Source: Argopecten irradians (lineage: Eukaryota; Mollusca; Bivalvia; Pectinida; Pectinidae). From it: DNA of 64,000 nucleotides. Below the pieces are notes generated by a model that had not been told where the DNA came from, did no database searches, and saw only the letters and a list, made by a program, of their open reading frames with translations. Location: contig NC_091135.1 in NCBI RefSeq assembly GCF_041381155.1, positions 46,117,086 through 46,181,085 of the forward strand, written 5' to 3'. Shown piece by piece: positions 11,801 to 23,215 of this stretch (position 1 is its first letter; each line of letters begins with the position of its first letter). The translations under genes were made by a program, and so were the position numbers.

Positions 11801-14800
11801 TAATTTCCCTTGGCAAATTAAACTGGAATATCTTTATTATGTTAAGTATATTTCAACCTGCAATGAATTCGATACATCCACTTCTGCGATATTCACATTA
11901 ATATTTAAAGGAACGAATAGAAACACTAACCTTAAAGACTCTTTGAGGCAGGCTTTAAGGTACGATAACATTTCGATTATTTCCTCGCTTATTTCTCCGT
12001 TCTCTGGTATTATGTCCACCAATTCCTCGTAAAGTTTTTGTTGTTTGTCCTGGTGCTTGGCCAGGAAGTAAAAAAGGAAGGTCATTGCATTCGCTGTCTG
12101 TATAAAGTAAAATTAACATTTAATTTCTTTCTTTCTAATTTTGATTTTATCTTGGTAGCTTCCTATCAAGATGATTTTACCTGACATTGAATTGATATGA
12201 TGGTTTAATCAATACATTTACTTTCTATCCATCCTCTGAAAACATAAAATATCATTCGACAATTAAATAAGTAATTATATTTTCAATGAATAAAATGTAT
12301 CAACAATGTATGGGAAATAAACATCCCTTTTAAAATATTTCTATTTAAAGAGAGACTAGATCCGAACAAAACATATGATTGTCTCTAGGTGCATTCCCAT
12401 GTATGTTTTCATTTGGTCCAAATATTTTTCGTTTGATTTTCAATTATGTTTGTCGAACAAAATGAAACCTTTTCAGGTCTAAGTCAAAGCCGTTCAAGCT
12501 TGTCGTATTACTTTCTGTAAATCATTAGGGCGATTTTATTTCGTATTAGTCATTGTATGTATGTACATGTGTAGTTTCCTCCGTATATTTTTTGGAGAAA
12601 TCGTACAATTATGTCACATACATTTCCGTTCGGATGTTTTAACATTCTTATCAATTCGATTTTAAAGGTGATCGGGTTTACGTGTTTTTCTCAAACGTGC
12701 GCCCGGGGAACGAACTCAAATGAGTAAAGGAGACAAATGCTTGTGTTGATTGTTTTGGGAAACTGGTGCATTCGCATGCTTTGTTATATAACATAAAAAA
12801 AACATTTCTAAATAAAACGTACGGAATCTATACCGGCGACGAACACGTCAACCAATATCCTCTTGACCATGTCGGGAGTAACACCAGGTGTGGATAATAA
12901 ATCAAACAACAAACTATCCTCCATATCTTTCGTTAACTTAAGCTTCTGTTCATCATCATTGGGTTGACCACAGTCGTTTCGTTCCATATCAGCACAAGAG
13001 TTGTGTGTGGTTTGTAGCAAGGCATTAGAAGAATGCCTAATGTCTTGTTCATTACTTCGTACTTTGGTAAGAGCATCCTCAATGTAGGCTTCACAAACGC
13101 TGTGAAATATATTCATATATCAGTCGCTTTCCAAACAGAAGGGTCGACTTTTATAATGCAAACTGGCTAACATTAGTACCAGTATACATAATATACATAA
13201 TAACACATGTAGTCAGCTAGTATACAAGTGTCACCTTGAAATTATTTACATGGTATTGTTAGTAATATCAATAATGCGGTAGAAACATTTACGTTCAAAA
13301 TTGAATATAGCCGATACTGCTGGTGTTCTCCATCTTCGGGATAGCATGATTACTTATTTACAGCCTTATGTATTCCATATCTACATCCAATTAAGCAACC
13401 GAAAAGCTGAAGTTATCAACGCAAAGTACATTAAACGTTGAAACCTACATTGTGTCTTTTGAGTTATGATTGGTCAGCATGCAAGGCCATCATTGCCTTT
13501 GATTGTGATGTCAAAATAGAAGAGTCATCTCACTAAAAGAAACAATGCACATAAACTACATAAATAAGAAAACTATCAGGGAACTGTAACACATGACATG
13601 GCGGTCATGGACAACACCATTTACTCCCCCCGATGGCGGAAGATATTCGACAATATTCCGTCTTTGTTTATTACAGGGTAAGCTCCCTTGCTGGTAGGTA
13701 TCTATTGTGACGTTACGCTCGAAAACACATGACGTCACAATCAATACCAACCCGCAGGTGGAGATAACTCTGTAATATGCAAATGCAGAATTGAAAAATG
13801 ACTGGAATAAAATTTATATAGCCCCCGTCTCTTAACTAATATTCGTTAGTTACGTAGTGTTCCGGCATCTAATTTGAAATAAATATTTGCGCTTACGAGT
13901 TCAAAATAAAATTTGTGCCAAAATATGTACTTTCACAGTTCATTCTCTCCAAATATTCACTCAGTCTTTTTACTGACTAACCGGTTTTTTGTAGAGTACT
14001 TTTCACTTCCAATTCGTTTAACAATAGTGTTTTAAAAATATGGTTGAGCCACATAATATTTATTCTAACGAGATTGTGGGAAACGGTAACATAGTAAACA
14101 CTGCTTAACAGGGACAATATAAAGACAATTGTATCATTATACATATACTGGAACACCTCTCTACATCGAGAGATAAAAAATAAGATTATTATCTTTTTTG
14201 ATATTTGGAAAAAAATTATCATAATAAATATCACATACTGCGATATATAATCGGCAGCCCGCTCAAACCTTCGGTACATTGGAGTCCGGAATACTGTAAA
14301 AAGAGGAAGACGATAGGTAGATTCTCCAAACAATTCCAGGTAGGTTTTGGTATGTATCATCAGGTCTGTAGTCTGGTCAGTTTCCGATATACAACCCAGG
14401 CGAGTGTTGAAACACAGCATCCCGACTCCTTCAAAAATGATAATACGTCAGTATCGGGTATAGCCTTTAAGATATTTTAACCAAAAACAACATTATCGCT
14501 AGCCTAAAGAAAGCAGAAAGTTTTCATGTGGTATTTGGTTATGAAGCCTCGCAACTAAGGCATTATAATAATATACGAGCTCCTCCAATAGCATTATAGC
14601 CCATATACAGTTCTGTCATCTGGACTCTCCTGAGCGTTTAGCATAAAAGAAATAGGCAACTGGTTTTCCCTTGTCAGTATTATGTAACAGCGTAGGTTGT
14701 ACTCTTCGAGACCATCCTTAAATCATCAATTATGAATTACCTATCACATCCTCAGCCTTAGACTATTGACTACTGTAGTGTGTGGAATATTGGTTGGTTT

Positions 14801-17800
14801 ATTTTGCCCAATGCCCGGTCAATATCAAAGTTATTAAAGACGGCCTTCCGTGTATGAGATGCATGCGTGGGCCTTTTTGGAGACTGGTGTTGCCGCAGTT
14901 GTTTCTTTGTTAAAGTTGTACACTTTTCTATTTTCTGGTGTAAGATCACTGCTAAAAGCACTAAGTATACCTTATCCTGCCACATACTTCAAACGGATAA
15001 ATCAGATCTTTATTGTTGGTGTTAACAGGAGCAGAATCTTTATCTTTATAGACTGCCATGTCCTATATCCTTTCACATAGGAGCACAAGCTCAGAGTTCT
15101 TGACAAGTTATGTCGATCTAATAATATAATATGACCAATAATATAAAACCGTCAAAACTTAGTATAGCTGAGGTCTACTTAAGATCTAATTTCTTAAACA
15201 CTCGTGGCATTGCTCAGTTTACAAACGATAGCTGGGTTTTAAATGGTATATATCAACCAAGACATGGGCCTTAATGGTCATCTGAGTTCAGATACAGAAT
15301 GAAACAAAGACATTTAAACACTATATATTAGCCCATCATTCCCTTGAAGTCAGTCAGTGATTTTATAAATTCGACTTTATAATCTATGAAGAGTATTTGG
15401 TTCCATCAGACCTGCAAATTCCAAGAGTTTTTGAAATTTTAGTCATTTTGACCCTGTTTAGCCCCGCCCCTCTTGTTCCTGGGGGTCAGCGCGAACTGAT
15501 ATGAATATGTAAAAATGCGGTATCTCAGATTAATAATTTTAACCGAGTTTGACTCATTTCCTATGAACATTGAGCAAATAATGCCCATTTATGAATATAA
15601 ATGTGTTTTTCCTATGTAAACTTGACCCCCTCCCAAGGGGGAAACTTGAGACCCCAGGGTCATATAATTGACATTTTATAAAGGACATTATGACCTTTCA
15701 CTCTATGAATATATATTTGACCTTTTTGGCCCCGTCCCTATGGCACCTGGGGGTCAGTCATCTAAATTTGTTAATAATTAGATTCAATGGTCATCTCATA
15801 TGGATAATTCTGACAACATTTGACTCATTTCCTATTACAAATGACAAAATAAAGCTCAAAAATGTGTTTTTTGCTATAGAAACTATAATAAAGGGGTAAA
15901 CGCGAAACCTCAGGGTCATGAAACTCACAGTATTTGTAAAGGACCTTATTATACATCAGAAGGTTTACGCCAAATATCATGGAAATTGCTTAAGCGGTTT
16001 TGGAAAAGAAGTCGAAATTGTTTACGGACATATGACGGACGACGGACAAAAGGCGAGTAGAATAGGTAACTGGAGACTTCGTCTCAGGTAACCTGAAAAT
16101 GCACAGTAATTCCAGATAATTTTTAAACCATTAAAATACTTCTAAATACTCCTGAATTCATTTTCAGGAAAGTAAAAGATTGATTCAATATAGGATCTGG
16201 CTATGAAATTTAATAAATCTATCGGATTAACTTCGTCTTAACCATTTCTTAAATATGAGCAAAGATAAAAAAATAGACTCGGTGTGAGCCCTGCAGGTAG
16301 GGCGTTAGAATTGTACCTGCTGCCCCTATTGCATGATCGTAAAAGGCGACTAAATTTAGGATCCTATCTTTTCTTTTCTTCCTAACTGACTTTATCTTTC
16401 CTAATGCCTTCCTTGGCACCGCCTCACTTTTGAGGCGGTTCTGGCGGTTCTGTCCCCTAGCCGAGACACACCAAAGTCTATAAAAGTGGTAGTTTCTGCT
16501 CCTGCTTAGCGCTCAGCAAACGGGGAGTGGGACGACTGGTTCGCCCGTTGTCAGTATAATGTGACCGGGTGGGGTGTGTTGCTTGGTGTCTTCGGCGGCA
16601 TGCTTCAGTGACATAGCACTATAAAAAGGGCAATAGTTCCACTATACAAGAAGACATAACATGAATTTACCGCAGTCTCCCAAAACACGCACCTCGCACA
16701 ACATACACGCAACACACCGCATATATGGGAGGCCGTCCTTACATGACCATAGCTGTTAATAGGACGTTAATTAATCAAACAAACAAACCAATTTTACGAA
16801 CAGATAGTAGTCCTGGTAGGGTCAGGGCATACGGATACGTGAAAAAGGTGGAGGTTGGTTAGTGGGGTTTCATCGAATTAGTAGTTATAACGTCTGTGTT
16901 CCTGTATAACGAACTATGTTTAAAGTAAGTGATTTTGTTGCTCCTCCCCAGAAATTCGTTATAACCATGTTAACTATAGTAACCTATGCCTTTATATGTC
17001 ATATTCTCAAAAGAAACCCTTGACGATTTTAAAATTGACCACAGTTTTCTGAATGCATAAAGATTTTATGCAAATACGTTCTTCTGAATTTATTTTCAGA
17101 CAATTAAAACACCTATGTTATGTCGAGTCAGGAAAAGAAAACATCATAAATTAGTCCGAAAAAATCAATGTGACATATTAATGCACGCACATGCATTAAA
17201 CACGTGCTACTTTTTAGACAGGTCATCAGAATTTACTTATCGACACGTTTTTTGTTTTAAATATTCCCAAAATTTATGCTGCTAATATGTCAAAAGCACG
17301 CAAAAACGTATTAAGGGCGGTACCAGCAATTCGATAAATATTTAATTTTATTACGAAAGAAAACATCGTGCAAGTGTACTGGCTAATATTACATTTGTAA
17401 CATATTTACAGATATTGCACAAATTATACAAATTATAAAAATAGATTAAGCCATATGTGTTTAAGTTCATTTTTCATTTGATATCGGGCATTTATAATAC
17501 TGTTGGACCCATGTAAAGTCATAGTGAAATTGTATTATCTAATTTCTAACACAAAAAAAAAAAAAATGCTTTCGTGTATCATAGTCTGAATTATGGATTT
17601 CACTAGACGAAGGATTGACAAGCTGGCCCTGCAGGTAGGGCGTTAGAATTGTACCTGCTGCCCCTATTGCATGATCGTAAAAGGCGACTAAATTTAGGAT
17701 CTTATCTTTTCTCTTCTTCCTAACCGACTTTATCTTTCCTAATGCCTCCCTTGGCACCGCCTCACTTTTGGCCTTGAGTTGAGCGTTCGCCCCTGTGAGG

Positions 17801-20800
17801 AAGGTTCTGGGTTCTGTCCCCTGGCCGAGACACACCAAAGTCTATAAAAGTGGTAGTTTCTGCTCCTGCTTAGCGCTCAGCATACAGGGAGTGGGACGAC
17901 TGGTTCGCCCGTTGTCAGTATAATGTGACCGGGTGGGGTGTGTTGCTTGGTGTCTTCGGCGGCATGCTTCAGTGATATAGCACTATAAAAAGGGCAACAG
18001 TTCCACTATACAAGAAGACACAACACGAACATACCGCAGTCTCCCAGTACACTCACCTCGCACAACATACACGCAACACACCGCATACATGGGAGGCCGT
18101 CCTTGCATGACCATAGCTGTTAATAGGACGTTAATAAATCAAACAAACAAACAAACAAAAGATTGACAAGCCGGTTTAGCAAAACTTCGGAATTCTTCAG
18201 ATGGTTTTTCTTGGTTGATCAAATTAACATTCTAAGTCTAGGAGCATTACTATGTAGAAATCAAGGGTAAAATGTAAGTCAATGGTCTGATTCTAGCCTG
18301 TGACGCCTACATATGCCTAGTACGAAGTTTATGTATCTCATGTGGGAGATATAGTCAAAACAAGCTGTTTTTAATTGAGTTAAAATGTCAAAATATAGAT
18401 CACCGTGACCTGGTTTTGATACGTTACACACCATTACATTTAGATATACATTTAAATGTTTATGTTTTGAATTTCGTAATCAATTATAAAACGAAATGGT
18501 AAAGGAGCAATATATAATCTGCGGAAGGGTGACATGAAGAAAACCTATAAAATAAACCCCAAATAACCTCATCCCGTAAAAATGGGGGGCTCAAATTATC
18601 AAGCACATTTCACACATCATTGAAGGGAATGATAAATGACTGTGAGAGGCGTATCACTCGAACAAAGAAAACCTAACAATATCTGGGACTTATTGTGGAA
18701 TAACACGTCTTAAGATATTGGGATGTTTTGAATATAGATACGACACATACTACAAATCAAAGCAATACAATTTTAACAAGAGATCCCAGAGGAATCTTGG
18801 CGCCCACTAAAGAATGATTTATTTCTGACAATTGAAAGAGGGATATTTTCTTTGTTTTTCATACGTCGATTAAAGATTGTGGACTGTCGGCCATCTTGTT
18901 GACCGATCGGCCCTGAAAATACATTTAGCAACTCTATGATCTATATGGAGCCTATACATATCACATTTGAGAATGAGCCCTTCTGTACTTTCTGAGATAT
19001 AGACGTAACAACCTTCAACTATCAAAATCCAAGATGGCAGCCGGTCTGTGCTGCTGAAAATGCAATATGCACAACAACGGCCATAGGGACACCCACATAC
19101 GAAATATGAGACAATTCTTTCAATACTTTCTGATTAATAGCGGTAGCAAACTTAATTTATCAAAATCCAAGATGATGGCCGGTCGGCCATCTTGTTGACC
19201 AATTGGTCCAAAAATGCAATAAGCATCACTTAAGACCCTATGGTAACCTACATATGAAATTTGAGACAAATCTTTTCATTTCTTACTAAAAATGGCGGTT
19301 CCGAACTTCAAGTATCAAAATCTAAGATGGTGGCCGGTCGGCCATCTTGTTGACCGCTTGATCCCGAAAAGTGATATGCACTAGGAAAACCTACATATGG
19401 ATTCGAGACAGATCCTTTCAGTACTTTCTGAGAAATAGCGGTAACAAACTTCAACTATCAAAATTCAAGATGGTGGCCGGTCGGCCATATTGTCGACTGA
19501 TCGGTTCCAAAATGCAATATGCACAACTACGGCCCTAGGGAAAGCTACATATGAATTTTGAGAAATATCCTTTCAGCACCTTCTGAGAATTAAAATTAAC
19601 AAGAATTGTGAACGGAGCATCACGGATGAAAGGGGTAAAATAGCCCAACATCTTATGTAGCCGGCTAAAACTAAAATACATATCCCTTACCTTCAGCTGT
19701 ATATTCCATTAACTGATCAGGTAAATTGTCTAGTCGATCCCTGTGTTCAAATTTTGCGACAAAATCATCGGCGATGTGGCTTATACGATTGGCATATTTA
19801 GTCATTGCTTTTGGTCTCATCATGGCCTTCTGAGTAGGGCTCCGCAGCGCATACCATTCCTCGCCCTTCCTTAGGGTAGCAAACGAAAATAGGGACTCAT
19901 AATTAACTTAAATAATCACATTAATCTACGAAAATTCTCATTTCAATCTAAGGATATTTTCCGAGTCTGTCAAAATCAATTTTGATTATAATATATTAGT
20001 TATAATTAAAAAAAAATCTGGGTTTTAGGTAATAGTTTTGTTTGTTTGTTTGATTAATTAACGTCCTATTAACAGCTATGGTCATGATAGACAATGAAAG
20101 TTAAATACTATCAATATAACGATTCAAAATGAAGTAAACATATTATTAAACTCTAATTATTTTACTTTAATCAACTAAAATAAGAGAAGAATTCAGAATA
20201 TAATACCTCTTTAATGTTATTTAAAGAGTAGTTATGTGCTTTTCATGGAATTAGTAGTGATATCGACAGTACAAGAGACATGTGCTGTGGATGACATGTT
20301 TTACATCATAAAACGGAAAGTTAAGAAAAAGTGTTCTAATTCCATTGATATTTCATTTTAACACAATGATACATACGGAAAAAAGACTTTTGCTGAGACA
20401 AAAAGGCAGAAAGTCAATTCATAAAGTTCAATTTATAATTAATCAGAGATTCCGGTTTCAATATTAAAAGAAGGCTCTTCCTCTTTATCTTTTAATCACT
20501 GCTATAAACGCGACATTTGCAAGATGTAATGTGTATCTCCTAATTATAATTATCAATTGATCAGGTGGATAGCATGCCTAATCCACATACAATGTAACAA
20601 GGCCCGCTTTTGCTCTTTTTCGCCGATCATAGGTCTCTGCGATAAGAGTGGCACCTCGATATGGAAATCTGGATTCCGCTCGGAACACAGAGGCAATGTC
20701 GTTAGGATCATATACACAGACAAGCCAATCCTTCCCTGCTCTGACTCTCACCAGAGGACCGTACTTCTTATGGTAACTTTCAAAGAGTTCCGAGAGTTTC

Positions 20801-22242
20801 CTAATGTCGTAATTTGCTGCAAACAATAATGCGTTGAGTCAATGTACATGATATAAACATCGCCTTTGTTTTCCTTGATTTTCTAAAGATAACAACAGTG
20901 ATAGTAATTAAAGGGACATGAACCTAAATAAACCTTGTAAATTTGAGTAAAAAACATATTTAAGACGTGTCAGATACCTTACTAAGTAATATATATCAGT
21001 TATTGTGCGAATGTGTCAAATAAAATAATGATAATGGAAATTCCATCTTTCTGTATTTTGAATTGGCCCGGTCGAATTTTGTAACGATTGTATAGTAGTG
21101 TTGAACTTTAGAGACCTCCCACAATGCACTGTACAATTTAAATATTGTGGGTCAAAAGCGTGGGTGAAGCGAACACAAACGAATTCCGAAAGAAAACAGT
21201 TTACGTCAAGAGTCAGTCACATGCGCGATTGGGAAAGTAGGTAAATATAAATGGATCACTGAAATACAAGAGACGGGAGCAACTCCCCACTTTATACTTG
21301 CGTGATTTTCATATGTGTAATAAGTCAGGAACCTCCCTTCGCGGTGGCCTGTCGAATGAAAAGTCTCGTTTGACTTTTGACTTATCATTCTTACTCTAAA
21401 TACAAATTGTTTTATAACAAATATGGCTTAACTTCTTTTGTCAACCATCGTAAATTAGAAAATAATCTTATAATGGGGAAAACTAATATTCCTTGTCATG
21501 TCAGCAAGTTTGTTGTTTATTATAAACTCGCTTTCGGCCAGCTTTCGTTTTGTGTTCCAAAAATAGAATATGAAGTCTATTTTTATCATTTTTGAGGTAG
21601 GTATTCCCCACGTTTTCCTGTCGTTTTAGATAACCAATCATTGTAATAAAATATTCAATAAACATCTGAAAACCATATCTAGGCATACAGAACAAATTAT
21701 TTAAGGTTCATGTCCCTTTAATATTATCATATTAGGTGATGCGTGCAAGAGTGTTCTGGTAAGAATCCTGATTGTAAGTGTATTTATATACTAAACGCTA
21801 AAATAATTTTTACAACACAATTATCATTTAGTAACGATATTGGCCCGTAATTAGATACAATGTGCTTATCACCACCGTTGAATATAGGCATAACATTTGC
21901 AAGTTTAAACTTTACGGAAAGGAACGAGTTTGAAGGGACATGTTAAATATAATAGAAAAAGGTAGGGTAATCTCGTTTATTAATATCATTATACTACGAA
22001 TCATACCGCAGTCTCCTAAGTCACACCTTTTGATACCATTTGTAATATTTACTATGGTCGATACAATACTTACTGAACGGCTTTAACTCAAAGATAAGTC
22101 CAATGAATGGCAGGGCCGATATTCCAGATGGACCAGGGATACTTTGAAATGGCTTTACAGTAGCTCTATCATTGACGTCACAAAGAGTTCGTACTGAGCC
22201 CGATGATCGTAGTATGAGCTTGCGGAACAGTCTAAAATTCAA
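5725..22242 (-). CDS. P450-A: mitochondrial-clan cytochrome P450, complete nine-exon gene
   Basis: This is a haem-thiolate monooxygenase of the mitochondrial clan, expected to act on the matrix side of the inner membrane with adrenodoxin-type electron supply; the substrate is unknown. Exons on the minus strand are 22242-22074, 20816-20591, 19869-19691, 14428-14239, 13099-12823, 12097-11931, 9965-9884, 6624-6421 and 5847-5725. Lengths are 169, 226, 179, 190, 277, 167, 82, 204 and 123 nt, total 1617, so 538 residues plus stop, and every phase joins. The N-terminus [18 protein letters not shown] looks like a mitochondrial presequence, followed by the proline hinge IPGPSG. Motifs are WYALR (137-141), I-helix AGIDST (343-348), KESLR (399-403), PERW (455-458) and [10 protein letters not shown] with haem ligand Cys482. 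Odd features are Ser347 where Thr is usual, and about 39 extra polar residues in exon 5 relative to P450-B. A CYP10-like, CYP24-like or other molluscan family cannot be decided by eye. Confidence 0.93.
6421..6624 (-). CDS. P450-A exon 8 (PERW and haem-binding loop)
   Basis: 204 nt in phase 0. It contains FIPERWIRG and [19 protein letters not shown], the haem-binding loop with the cysteine ligand. Acceptor gtttacag, donor GTGAGC. Confidence 0.95.
7017..7241 (-). mobile_element. R1 retroposon, 5'-truncated, with 14-bp target-site duplication
   Basis: ACGAATACGATAAC occurs exactly at 7003-7016 and 7242-7255 on either side of the copy. The simple-repeat tail (gtttgtttg) adjoins the left duplication, and the body stops at the 'ggtcacatta' region on the right, so the copy is truncated at its 5' end. 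This is the signature of target-primed reverse transcription. Confidence 0.93.
7301..7927 (-). mobile_element. R1 retroposon, full-length antisense copy with an internal insertion
   Basis: Runs from (TTTG)n-attaattaacgtcc to the terminal cctacctgcaggg. Matches the 536-bp consensus except for an 89-bp insert at 7443-7531. No clear flanking duplication was found. Confidence 0.9.
7443..7531 (-). mobile_element. 89-bp LINE-tail-like insertion inside R1, 11-bp duplication
   Basis: TCTTCTTGTAT flanks the insert exactly (7432-7442 and 7532-7542). On the minus strand the insert ends gcaataaaatttgttgaaat, which resembles the 3' tail of CR1/L2-type LINEs; that family assignment is inference. Probably a severely 5'-truncated LINE copy. 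Confidence 0.75.
9884..9965 (-). CDS. P450-A exon 7
   Basis: 82 nt, easily missed because it is too short to stand out as an open reading frame. The translation from the split Arg is [16 protein letters not shown] then [11 protein letters not shown], matching P450-B exon 7 (FVYPVILGTQRVL... NYEVPAG) position for position. Acceptor ttttaag, donor GTAGGT; phase 2 in, phase 0 out. Confidence 0.92.
11931..12097 (-). CDS. P450-A exon 6 (I helix to K helix)
   Basis: 167 nt, the same as exon 6 of P450-B. It opens [15 protein letters not shown], completing the I helix, and ends with [11 protein letters not shown], the K-helix ExxR, whose Arg codon is split in phase 2. Confidence 0.94.
12823..13099 (-). 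CDS. P450-A exon 5 (G helix to I helix, with polar insertion)
   Basis: 277 nt, phase 2 in and phase 0 out. It starts [13 protein letters not shown] (G-helix region), continues through a polar stretch rich in Asn, Gln, Asp and Ser that P450-B lacks (117 nt difference), then [19 protein letters not shown]. The donor GTACGT falls directly after the I-helix Ser. Confidence 0.92.
14239..14428 (-). CDS. P450-A exon 4
   Basis: 190 nt. It begins with (G)[12 protein letters not shown], the helix D/E segment typical of mitochondrial P450s, and ends FERAADYIS in phase 2 at donor GTATGTGA. Exon 4 of P450-B aligns with it (FEKASDFLV) and is 9 nt longer. Confidence 0.92.
14795..14965 (-). mobile_element. 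Decayed R1 retroposon fragment (antisense)
   Basis: Recognisable pieces: 'gacggccttccgtgtatgag', 'ggagactggtgttgccgc'. Strongly diverged; in intron 3 of P450-A. Confidence 0.6.
15415..16090. repeat. Diverged mollusc-type repeat with 'ccccgcccct...gggggtcag' blocks
   Basis: Two diverged units of about 270 bp contain 'ttgacccc...ccaaggggg' and 'ccccagggtcat' and end in a tail with 'ggacgacggacaaaaggcg'. Related in style to the array at 28060-29360. Within intron 3 of P450-A. Confidence 0.65.
16288..16788 (+). mobile_element. R1 retroposon, nearly full-length sense copy
   Basis: From gccctgcaggtagggcg to atcaaacaaacaaac. Internal loss between 'cctcacttttg' and 'ggttctgtcccct' relative to other copies. 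Flanks show no clear duplication. Intron 3 of P450-A. Confidence 0.92.
17624..18160 (+). mobile_element. R1 retroposon, full-length young copy with 11-bp target-site duplication
   Basis: GATTGACAAGC lies at 17613-17623 and again at 18161-18171. The element starts TGGCCCTGCAGG and ends in (CAAA)n. With the copy at 37685-38220 it fixes the element's ends and length (about 536 bp). It carries two TATA-like stretches and a box A/box B-like pair (about 17872-17909). Confidence 0.95.
18860..19640. repeat. Tandem array of about 145-bp units containing a 'caagatgg...gccatcttg' palindrome
   Basis: About five units. The core in each is an inverted repeat, caagatgg-tggccggtcg-gccatcttg, followed by 'ttgaccgatcgg' and 'aaatgcaatatgcac'. 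Ends with 'gaacggagcatcacggatga'. Sits just 3' of P450-A exon 3 in intron 3. Confidence 0.88.
19691..19869 (-). CDS. P450-A exon 3 (C helix)
   Basis: 179 nt, identical in length to exon 3 of P450-B. It contains the C-helix WxxxR as [13 protein letters not shown] and ends ...LMEYTAEG across the phase-1 donor GTAAGG. It follows a tandem array in the large intron 3. Confidence 0.93.
20591..20816 (-). CDS. P450-A exon 2
   Basis: 226 nt, the same length as exon 2 of P450-B. It encodes the A-helix/beta-1 region ([11 protein letters not shown], then [11 protein letters not shown] before helix C). The acceptor is ttgtttgcag and the donor GTATGTGG; it enters in phase 1 and leaves in phase 2. Confidence 0.92.
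22074..22242 (-). CDS. P450-A exon 1
   Basis: ATG at 22242 opens an Arg-rich amphipathic presequence and the IPGPSG hinge. The exon ends in phase 1 after ...LKPF plus one base, at donor GTAAGTATT. The same Pro-Phe-Ser junction ends exon 1 of P450-B, which supports both the boundary and the chosen start. Confidence 0.9.
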
Positions 22243-22544
22243 GAAACTATAATGTACACATTTTATGATAAAGTTTATTTCCTTATTATTAATACTTTAA
22301 TTCTGCAAAACTAACAAAAAACGCAATAATGCACTACAATTAGCGAAAATGAGTCGAGATCACTAAGTATATAAGTACTAATGAACACAGTAAGCACAGA
22401 GCATAAAACTAAGAGCGCTATTATATCTATTAACATTTTACAAAAAGAATTCCATAGAAGTGTCGCCTATACAGCAGTTTGAAAATAACAAAAATAGTTA
22501 TTTACAGTTGAAAATATTGTTAATAACTAAGTGAAGATATCAAG

Positions 22545-23215
22545 CCCCGTAACCCTTGCAAATAATTATAGAATTTGACCAGTATCAACCCCATCTGAGA
22601 TATTATTGATATAAAACAATACACACAATTTGGTTGAAATCGCATAATAAATACAAAAGTTATTGAGCAATAAGCAGAAAATTGTTTATTTTGATAATTT
22701 TAAAGTCCCGTAACTCTTGCAAATATTGACAAATTTGTCCAGTATCAAACCCGTCCTAGATCTCTTTATTCTCAAGCAATAAATCAAATTTGGTTGAAAT
22801 CGAACAATAAATACTAATGTTACCGAGCGGAAACCATGGATACATCTGTTTTGAAGATTTTTTTTAGTCCCGTAACACTCGCAAATATTAACGGATTGTG
22901 ACCAGTATTGAACCTATCCGAGATTTCTTCAATATTAAGCAATACAACCAATTTAGTTGAAATCAGACAATAAATACAGTGTACTAAATTTATCAAGCGA
23001 AAATCATGGATTTCTCTGTTTTGACGAATTAAAAGTCCCGTAACTCTTGTAAATATTGACGGATTTTAACTCGTGTCGAACTCAACTGAAATCTTATTGA
23101 TATAAAACAATATACCAAGTTTGGTTGAAATCGGACAAAAGTTATCCAACGGAAACTATTTTCCGGACGCCGATGACGCCGACGTAGTGATACCTATGCG
23201 TTGCAGGCGACAAAA
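22545..23215. repeat. Tandem array of about 160-bp units upstream of P450-A
   Basis: Four units with 'gtcccgtaactcttgcaaat', 'gttgaaatcggacaataaat' and 'gcggaaaccatgga'. Ends with 'cgccgatgacgccgacgtag' and 'gcgttgcaggcgacaaaa'. The same monomer family occurs at 29571-30650. Confidence 0.9.

Noticed and set aside
17539..17838. Open frame starting [16 protein letters not shown] as a gene
   Set aside because: It lies in the R1 retroposon, on the strand opposite to its tail, and recurs in other R1 copies in the window.
17872..17909. A tRNA gene inside R1
   Set aside because: Box A-like and box B-like strings exist, but no cloverleaf with acceptor and anticodon stems can be drawn.
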